Assembly (NCBI GenBank): GCA_934446095.1
Contig: CAKSDR010000041.1
Coordinates: forward strand, 1 to 11,825
Reading direction: 5' to 3'
Length of the DNA stretch: 11,825 nucleotides
From: an uncultured Eubacteriales bacterium
Lineage (GTDB): Bacteria > Bacillota > Clostridia > Oscillospirales > CAG-382
Below, in pieces: positions 6,970 through 11,825 of this stretch. The notes beneath the pieces were generated by a model. The model was not told the DNA's origin. It saw nothing but the letters and a program-made list of their open reading frames with translations, and did no database searches. A program made the translations under genes and the position numbers. How positions within the stretch are numbered: position 1 is the first letter of the stretch; every line of letters begins with the position of its first letter.

Positions 6970-8172
6970 TTATGTCCCAATCTCTTTTTTATATAACTGC
7001 TTTAGTATAATGGGCGTAAGAAAACTTGTCGCAATTATAAGAACTACTATAAAAGGCATAATACCCGAATCTATTATTCCGTTTTCAATGCCTTTCTGCG
7101 CCGACACAAGCGCCACCTCGGCCCTTGCCATCATACCGACACCGACTTTAAGCGATTCGTCCGCGGAATACCCGCACATTCTTGCCGATACAGAACAGCC
7201 GACAACTTTTCCGAGCATGCCTGCAAGAACAAAACATATTCCGAAAAGAATCAATTCCGCGTTAAAACCGGAAAATTCTGTCGTAATTCCTATGTTGCAG
7301 AAAAATACGGGCGTGAAAATCATATAACTCATAATATCGGACTTTCTGTCAATATAATCAACCTCAGGATTTTTCGAAAGGAAAAGTCCTGCCGCAAATG
7401 CTCCCGTAATATCGGCAACTCCGAATACTTTTTCGCTTATGTATGCAATTGCAAAGCAAAACGCTATGCTGAAAATCGGAAGCAGTCTGTGATGCGGATA
7501 TTTGCTCTCAAGAAAATTAAACAGTTTGTTTGCAAAAAATCCGACAATCGCAATGCATACAAAAAACAGCGCCGTCATAAGAAGAACTCTTAAAAAAGGA
7601 TTTCCCGACGCATTCGCATTTCCTTTAAGTCCTATTACAAATGAAATTATTACAATTCCTATTATGTCGTCAAGAATCGCTGCGGATACAACAGTGCTTC
7701 CGACTTTGCCGGAAAGTTTCCCGAATTCCTTAAGAGTTGCAACGGTTACGCTTACCGAAGTTGCGGTAAGTATTACCCCGTAGAAAAGATTCTCCAGCAT
7801 ATCACCCGTTCCCCTGAAAAGGCATGCGACTCCGAATCCGAAAAACATTGGAACTATAACTCCGAACATTGTTATGATAATTGACGGTACGCCGACGTTT
7901 TTTATTTGCTTTATGTCGGTTTCGAGTCCCGCCGAAAACATGATGAGTATTACTCCCATCTTTGCAATGAAGCCTATTCCGGCAATTGACGTGTCAGAAA
8001 GCACCGTTTGATTCGGTATGTATCTTATACATCCTATAATAATGCCGGCAAAAAGCATGCCCACAACACCCGGCATGCCTATTTTCGAACACAATTTTAT
8101 TAAAACTTTTGAAAGTATCAGTATCATTGCAAGAGGCAGAAGGATCTGATAGTATTCCGTGGTTATCTGCAT
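6970..8172 (-). CDS. CPA2-family cation:proton antiporter
   Basis: A 400-aa polytopic membrane protein of the monovalent cation:proton antiporter-2 family (NapA/GerN/KefB-like), about 12-13 helices, probably exchanging Na+ or K+ for protons. Visible signatures: GMLFAGIIIG near 38-47, MFSAGLETD near 78-86, TATSVSVT near 135-142, the ion-binding pair AAILDDIIG with Asp168 and Asp169, ITGAFAAGLFLS at 255-266, and GVGMMARAEVALV at 344-356. An Asp-Asp pair is the hallmark of electrogenic members such as NapA. Lys322 may be the counterpart of the conserved lysine in that group (inference). There is no C-terminal TrkA-N/RCK domain, unlike KefB/KefC, so glutathione-gated potassium efflux is unlikely. 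The ATG at 8172 is preceded by AGGAAG at 8 bases. It diverges from the Nudix operon across a shared palindrome. Confidence 0.92.
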   Translation of the reverse strand: MQITTEYYQILLPLAMILILSKVLIKLCSKIGMPGVVGMLFAGIIIGCIRYIPNQTVLSDTSIAGIGFIAKMGVILIMFSAGLETDIKQIKNVGVPSIIITMFGVIVPMFFGFGVACLFRGTGDMLENLFYGVILTATSVSVTVATLKEFGKLSGKVGSTVVSAAILDDIIGIVIISFVIGLKGNANASGNPFLRVLLMTALFFVCIAIVGFFANKLFNFLESKYPHHRLLPIFSIAFCFAIAYISEKVFGVADITGAFAAGLFLSKNPEVDYIDRKSDIMSYMIFTPVFFCNIGITTEFSGFNAELILFGICFVLAGMLGKVVGCSVSARMCGYSADESLKVGVGMMARAEVALVSAQKGIENGIIDSGIMPFIVVLIIATSFLTPIILKQLYKKEIGT

Positions 8173-8239
8173 AAATTCGACTTCCTTAACATATAATTTT
8201 CATAATTTTATATTTTATCACTACTTTTTACATTAATGA

Positions 8240-8268
8240 TTAATATTATGTTAACATTTGAGTGTTAA
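8240..8268 (-). promoter_or_regulatory. Candidate antiporter promoter overlapping the palindrome
   Basis: On the minus strand TTAACA (8268-8263) and TATTAA (8245-8240) are 17 bases apart, giving a leader of about 60 bases to the antiporter ATG. The region is very A/T-rich and other -10-like sequences exist closer to the gene, so this is a best guess. Confidence 0.3.
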
Positions 8269-8274
8269 TATAAT
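8245..8274. promoter_or_regulatory. 30-bp palindromic candidate operator in the divergent promoter region
   Basis: The 12-base arms ATTATGTTAACA (8245-8256) and TGTTAATATAAT (8263-8274) are complementary except at one position and flank the 6-base centre TTTGAG. The left part also contains the perfect 10-bp palindrome ATGTTAACAT (8248-8257). The right arm contains the TATAAT -10 box of the Nudix promoter, and the whole element covers the antiporter promoter candidate. A dimeric repressor bound here would block both. I cannot assign a regulator family; the half-site spacing does not match the usual Rex operator. Confidence 0.55.
8246..8274 (+). promoter_or_regulatory. Candidate promoter of the Nudix-lipoprotein-SPFH-zinc-ribbon operon
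   Basis: A perfect -10 box TATAAT (8269-8274) lies 17 bases after a weak -35 TTATGT (8246-8251). Transcription would start near 8281, shortly before the AAGGAG ribosome binding site at 8291-8296. The poor -35 box inside a palindrome suggests dependence on, or control by, a DNA-binding protein. Confidence 0.5.
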
Positions 8275-8303
8275 TGTATAAAAACAGTAGAAGGAGCCTT
8301 GCC

Positions 8304-8867
8304 ATGAACGATAACGAACTTATCGAGAAAAAAGTTTTATCAAGAGAAATATTCAACGGAGATATTGTTCATCTTTTTAAAGACAATATTATTCTCCCCA
8401 ACGGGAAAGGAGCAACAAGAGAAGTTATAAAACACTGCGGCGCCGTAGCAATAGTGCCGATATTGGAAGACGGATCAGTAATACTTGAAAGACAGTTCAG
8501 GTATCCCATAAATTCGGTAATAACCGAAATTCCCGCCGGAAAGACCGATTGCGAGGGCGAAAATATTATAGACGCCGCACGCCGGGAACTTCTTGAAGAA
8601 ACCGGGTATGAGGCCGGAAAACTTATTCCGATAGGAGACCTTTATACTTCCCCGGCCTTTCTTACGGAAGTTATACACATGTTTGTGGCAACCGACCTTA
8701 CTTTTAAAGGCAGACACCTTGACGAAGATGAATTTATAAACATTTTCACAATGCCGCTTTGCGAACTTTGCGGCAAAATACTTTCTGGGGAAATATGCGA
8801 CGCCAAAACTCAGCTTTCTGTTTTGAAAGCAAAAATGCTTATAGACAGCGGATCTATAAAAATTTAA
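8304..8867 (+). CDS. Nudix hydrolase, ADP-ribose pyrophosphatase type
   Basis: A 187-aa cytoplasmic Nudix hydrolase. The subgroup usually splits ADP-ribose into AMP and ribose 5-phosphate with Mg2+. Subgroup signs are the N-terminal beta-rich region, LERQFRYPI (61-69) and EIPAGK (75-80) directly before the Nudix box. The box has the catalytic core RELLEETGY (94-102) with Glu95, Glu98 and Glu99. The spacing from the box glycine (Gly79) to the first glutamate (Glu86) is six residues rather than the usual five, a one-residue insertion. The ATG at 8304 has AAGGAG 7 bases upstream; an in-frame TTG at 8274 falls in the -10 box and is rejected. This is the first gene of the plus-strand operon, 20 bases before the lipoprotein gene. 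The substrate is inferred from family resemblance. Confidence 0.93.
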   Translation: MNDNELIEKKVLSREIFNGDIVHLFKDNIILPNGKGATREVIKHCGAVAIVPILEDGSVILERQFRYPINSVITEIPAGKTDCEGENIIDAARRELLEETGYEAGKLIPIGDLYTSPAFLTEVIHMFVATDLTFKGRHLDEDEFINIFTMPLCELCGKILSGEICDAKTQLSVLKAKMLIDSGSIKI

Positions 8868-8887
8868 TTTTCCGGAGGCTGAACCTG

Positions 8888-9577
8888 ATGAAAAAACTTA
8901 TCCTTTTTGCCTTATCGGCGGCATGTGTTTTCCTCTGCGCCTGCACGGCAGTGCCTCTTTCGGAAGACAAAGAAAGCAAACCGGATTTTTACGCGGAGGA
9001 TCTCTATTCAGAATTAAAAGATTACATAGACGTCTTAAACGAATGCGCGCATGAAACTTTCGGCGCAGAAATTTCGGGAGAGTCGTTTAATGATATCTAT
9101 ATAAGACTTTACGATGGTTCTGCGGAAGATGTTTCGGAAAAAGAACCGGTAAAACTTATTCCCTACAGTGAAGTTGCGGACAAGGATTTTGAGGAATTTG
9201 AGGAATATGTAAAGTCCGAATACGGTCTTGAACCCGACCCTTCATACGCGTACCTTTTCAAAGTAAATAATTTCAAAACAAACGCCGACGTCCGTGATTA
9301 TTTGCAGAAATATATGACACCGGAAGTTGTAGACAGTCTTTTTAACAACGACTTTCAGGAATTCGACGGTTCGCTTTACCTTGTTCGCGGCGGCCGCGGG
9401 TACGGTGCTGTGTCTTATGACGTCTCGTCGCTAAAATTTGTTGAAGAAAAAGACGGGGCGTATTATGTGACAATCAACATAAATCTTTTTGACAATTTCG
9501 ACACAACCGCAAAACTTGAGTTTTCGTATGACGAAAACAACATTTTAAAAATTTCAAAAATTTCGGAAAACAACTAA
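8888..9577 (+). CDS. Putative lipoprotein, possibly IseA-like
   Basis: A 229-aa predicted lipoprotein. It starts MKKLILFALSAACVF and has the lipobox LCAC with the acylated cysteine at residue 19 (Cys at -2 is unusual but tolerated). The mature part is acidic and hydrophilic, rich in Asp, Glu and Tyr, with no other membrane segment. The C-terminal half, from FKTNADVRDYLQKYMTPE through SLYLVRGGRGYGAV to a strand-rich end, recalls the IseA/YoeB family of cell-wall DL-endopeptidase inhibitors. That resemblance is from memory of the pattern and is only moderate; it may instead be an unrelated accessory lipoprotein. The ATG at 8888 is 9 bases after GGAGG (8874-8878), which decides the start against longer in-frame options overlapping the Nudix gene. 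It lies 26 bases before the SPFH gene, in the same direction. Confidence 0.85.
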   Translation: MKKLILFALSAACVFLCACTAVPLSEDKESKPDFYAEDLYSELKDYIDVLNECAHETFGAEISGESFNDIYIRLYDGSAEDVSEKEPVKLIPYSEVADKDFEEFEEYVKSEYGLEPDPSYAYLFKVNNFKTNADVRDYLQKYMTPEVVDSLFNNDFQEFDGSLYLVRGGRGYGAVSYDVSSLKFVEEKDGAYYVTININLFDNFDTTAKLEFSYDENNILKISKISENN

Positions 9578-9603
9578 TTTTTTATTTTCAGGAGGAACTT
9601 AAA

Positions 9604-10797
9604 ATGGGACTTATTAAAGCAGGCCTCGGCGCTTTAAACGGCGTACTTGCCGATCAGTGGAAAGAATTTTTTATATGTGAATCCATTCCTAACGATATTC
9701 TCGCAGTCAAAGGTCAGAAACGCACGGGCAGCCGTTCTTCAAACACAAAAGGAAGCGATAATATTATATCAAACGGTTCCGGCATAGTGGTTGCGGACGG
9801 ACAGTGCATGATGATCGTCGAACAGGGAAAAATCGTTGAATTCTGTGCGGAAAGCGGAGAATTTACATATGATACCTCGACAGAACCGAGCATTTTCACG
9901 GGAAAATTTTCGGAAAGTCTTAAACAAACATTTAAAACCATCGGAAAAAGATTTACTTTCGGCGCCGACACCGGCAAAGATCAGCGCGTGTATTATTTTA
10001 ATACAAAAGAAATTCTTGACAACAAATTCGGAACCCAGAATCCCATTCCGTTCCGCGTTGTCGACCGCAATATAGGCCTCGATATTGACGTTGCGGTAAG
10101 GTGCTCGGGAGTATACTCGTATAAAATAACAAACCCCATGCTTTTTTACACGAACGTATGCGGAAATATTGATTCCGAATATGCAAGCGAACAGATTTCT
10201 TCCCAGTTGAAAACCGAGTTTGTTTCAGCCCTTCAGCCTGCTTTCTCACAAATATCGTCTTTGCAGGTAAGACCATACGAACTTCCCTCTCATGCAGGCG
10301 AAATATCAGACGCCATGAACAAGATTTTGACCGAAAAATGGGCTGAACTCAGAGGAATTTCGGTAGTTTCTGTCGCATTAAACCCGATAACACTTTCGGA
10401 AGAAGACGCCGAAATAATAAAACAGTCTCAAAGAAACGCTATGCTGCGTGACCCGAGAATGGCAGGCGCAACTCTTGCCGGCGCTCAGGCCGATGCAATG
10501 AAAGCGGCAGCTTCAAACAGCAGCGGCGCTATGGGCGGATTTGTCGGAATGGGACTTGCAAAAAATGCCGGAAACATAGATGCCGGAGCGCTTTTCTCAA
10601 TGGACAATTCTTCATCTTCCGACAGCAAAGACTCTTGGGTATGCAAATGCGGGAATAAGAATACCGGAAATTTCTGCCCGAACTGCGGAGCAAAGAAAAA
10701 CGAAACCGGTTTTTACTGCGAAAAATGCGGCCATAAATTCGATAAATCTTCAGAAAAACCTAATTTTTGTCCCGAATGTGGCAATAAACTTTCATAA
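9604..10797 (+). CDS. SPFH-domain protein with two C-terminal zinc ribbons, YdjI-like
   Basis: A 397-aa protein of the YdjI-like (virion core protein/SPFH) family, related to flotillin/stomatin scaffolds that organise membrane patches. The SPFH-like part covers roughly residues 20-270, with GIVVADGQCMMIVEQGKIVE (60-79) as the strand-rich entry. There is no obvious transmembrane helix, so it may join the membrane through partners. A Gly/Ala-rich low-complexity stretch (about 287-330) leads to two zinc ribbons: Cys347-x-Cys349 with Cys358-xx-Cys361, and Cys372-xx-Cys375 with Cys389-xx-Cys392. AGGAGG at 9590-9595 is 8 bases before the ATG. In B. subtilis the counterpart ydjI lies with ydjG and ydjH next to the pspA homologue and is linked to membrane stress; that role is inferred here. 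The next gene, also with zinc ribbons, starts 29 bases downstream. Confidence 0.9.
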   Translation: MGLIKAGLGALNGVLADQWKEFFICESIPNDILAVKGQKRTGSRSSNTKGSDNIISNGSGIVVADGQCMMIVEQGKIVEFCAESGEFTYDTSTEPSIFTGKFSESLKQTFKTIGKRFTFGADTGKDQRVYYFNTKEILDNKFGTQNPIPFRVVDRNIGLDIDVAVRCSGVYSYKITNPMLFYTNVCGNIDSEYASEQISSQLKTEFVSALQPAFSQISSLQVRPYELPSHAGEISDAMNKILTEKWAELRGISVVSVALNPITLSEEDAEIIKQSQRNAMLRDPRMAGATLAGAQADAMKAAASNSSGAMGGFVGMGLAKNAGNIDAGALFSMDNSSSSDSKDSWVCKCGNKNTGNFCPNCGAKKNETGFYCEKCGHKFDKSSEKPNFCPECGNKLS

Positions 10798-10813
10798 AAT
10801 ACAGCGTTCACAC

Positions 10814-10818
10814 GGAGG
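10814..10818 (+). promoter_or_regulatory. Ribosome binding site that fixes a TTG start
   Basis: GGAGG lies 8 bases before the TTG at 10827. No ATG or GTG lies at a suitable distance, and the frame opened by this TTG codes for a zinc ribbon at once, so the site decides the start of the last gene. Confidence 0.75.
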
Positions 10819-10826
10819 ACCCTCAC

Positions 10827-11825
10827 TTGGCAGAACTAATAGAATTTAAATGTCCCGGCTGCGGCGGAAGCATTGAATTTGACACTTCCGAACAAAAAAT
10901 GAAATGTCCTTACTGCGACTGCGAATTTGACGTCGGCTCACTGAAAAAATACGAAGAACAACTAAATAACCCGCAAAACGACGAATATTCATGGAACACA
11001 AATGAGGAAAACACCTTTAATGACAGCGAAGAATCAAACCTTGCAGTTTACACGTGTTCTTCATGCGCGGGAGAAATAATATGTGATGAAACGACGGCTG
11101 CGTCAAAATGCCCTTACTGCGGAAGCAACGTTATATTTTCTTCACGCATTTCCGGAAAATTGAAGCCGGACTACATTATCCCGTTTAAATATGACAAAAA
11201 TGCCGCAAAAGAAAGTCTTTTAAACCATTTTAAAGGCAAAAAACTTCTTCCGCATGCATTTAAGGACGAAAATCATATCGATGAAATAAAAGGAATTTAC
11301 GTTCCCTTTTGGCTTTACAGCGCAAAAGCGGACATTTCGGCAAATTTTGAGGGCACAAAATGCATTTTCTGGAGCGACAGTAATTACAATTATACGAAGA
11401 CCGACCATTTCTCAATAATAAGGGACGGAAAAACTTCGTTTTCAAAGATTCCGGCCGACGGCTCTTCAAAAATGCCCGACGACCTTATGGAATCCCTTGA
11501 ACCATATGATTTTTCCGAAATGATCGATTTTACTCCGGCATACCTTTCGGGCTTTCTTGCCGATAAATACGACGTCCCGGCAGACGCAAACCTTGCACGC
11601 ATAAACGACAGAATAAAGGAAAGTTCGGTTATTTTTATGAGAAACACAATTTCCGGATACACGTCTTTAACAACAAAATACTGCAATGTAAAACTCTGCG
11701 ATTCTTTTTCAAAATATGCCCTTTTGCCTGTATGGATATTAAATACGACATGGAAAGATAAAAAATATATATTTGCAATGAACGGCCAGACAGGTAAATT
11801 TGTCGGAGATCTGCCGTGCGACAAC
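10827..11825 (+). CDS. Zinc-ribbon (TFIIB-type) protein, YdjG-like, partial at the right edge
   Basis: The frame is open from a TTG start at 10827 to the window end, 333 codons without a stop; the C-terminus is missing. Two zinc ribbons open the protein: Cys9-xx-Cys12 with Cys27-xx-Cys30, and Cys77-xx-Cys80 with Cys95-xx-Cys98, separated by an acidic Asn/Glu-rich linker. A long domain follows with the family features YIIPFKYDKNAA, GIYVPFWLYSA and LLPVWILN, then FAMNGQTGKFVGDLP close to the edge. Relatives annotated as TFIIB-type zinc ribbon-containing proteins usually end in membrane helices; here those would lie beyond the window. Despite the name there is no reason to infer a role in transcription. 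Pairing with the SPFH-zinc-ribbon protein parallels YdjG/YdjI of B. subtilis, so a membrane-anchored partner role is likely. An internal ATG after the first CxxC would cut the first ribbon and is rejected. Confidence 0.87.
   Translation, partial: MAELIEFKCPGCGGSIEFDTSEQKMKCPYCDCEFDVGSLKKYEEQLNNPQNDEYSWNTNEENTFNDSEESNLAVYTCSSCAGEIICDETTAASKCPYCGSNVIFSSRISGKLKPDYIIPFKYDKNAAKESLLNHFKGKKLLPHAFKDENHIDEIKGIYVPFWLYSAKADISANFEGTKCIFWSDSNYNYTKTDHFSIIRDGKTSFSKIPADGSSKMPDDLMESLEPYDFSEMIDFTPAYLSGFLADKYDVPADANLARINDRIKESSVIFMRNTISGYTSLTTKYCNVKLCDSFSKYALLPVWILNTTWKDKKYIFAMNGQTGKFVGDLPCDN

Noticed and set aside
8245..8274. Rex (redox) operator
   Set aside because: Rex sites pair TTGTTAA with TTAACAA around four bases; here the half-sites are in the opposite order with six bases between.
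8274..8303. TTG start extending the Nudix protein by ten residues
   Set aside because: It begins inside the TATAAT box and upstream of the AAGGAG ribosome binding site that serves the ATG at 8304.
11390..11824. Antisense open frame opposite the zinc-ribbon gene
   Set aside because: The plus-strand frame encodes clear zinc-ribbon and family motifs; the antisense translation has no coherent domain.

Overview
The window looks like chromosomal DNA of a low- to mid-GC Gram-positive anaerobe, most likely class Clostridia (Bacillota). The evidence is indirect: strong GGAGG-type ribosome binding sites, a TTG start, a VanZ-family protein, a seryl-tRNA synthetase with a motif 3 wording I associate with clostridial genomes, and a zinc-ribbon/SPFH pair typical of Firmicutes. 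No mobile element, CRISPR array, rRNA or tRNA gene is visible. Ten protein genes fill almost the whole window; the longest stretch without a gene is about 190 bases.

Minus-strand half (1-8172), in order of transcription: a CPA2-type cation:proton antiporter, serS, a VanZ-family membrane protein, an ArsB/NhaD-type permease, then a polysaccharide pair. That pair is a fused Wzz-like/BY-kinase chain-length regulator followed by a membrane-bound UDP-sugar 4,6-dehydratase. The pair has its own good sigma-A-type promoter (3492-3520) and a leader hairpin, and is probably the start of a capsule or exopolysaccharide locus that continues past the left edge. VanZ and the permease are 14 bases apart and probably co-transcribed. 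serS has its own candidate promoter, inside an inverted repeat.

Plus-strand half (8304 to the end): a Nudix hydrolase of the ADP-ribose pyrophosphatase type, a small lipoprotein, an SPFH-domain protein with two C-terminal zinc ribbons, and the first 333 codons of a TTG-initiated protein with two N-terminal zinc ribbons. The gaps are 20, 26 and 29 bases, each intergenic gap carries a clear Shine-Dalgarno, and no terminator is seen, so this is probably one operon. The last two genes resemble the B. subtilis YdjI/YdjG membrane-stress pair.

The two halves diverge from a 131-base region (8173-8303) holding a 30-bp near-perfect palindrome. It overlaps the -35/-10 region of the Nudix operon and a candidate promoter for the antiporter, so one regulator could act on both. 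A second unexplained structure is a 10-bp perfect inverted repeat around an 86-base spacer between serS and vanZ. Most genes concern the envelope (surface polysaccharide, membrane organisation, ion transport). The most interesting and least characterised part is the Nudix-lipoprotein-SPFH-zinc-ribbon operon.
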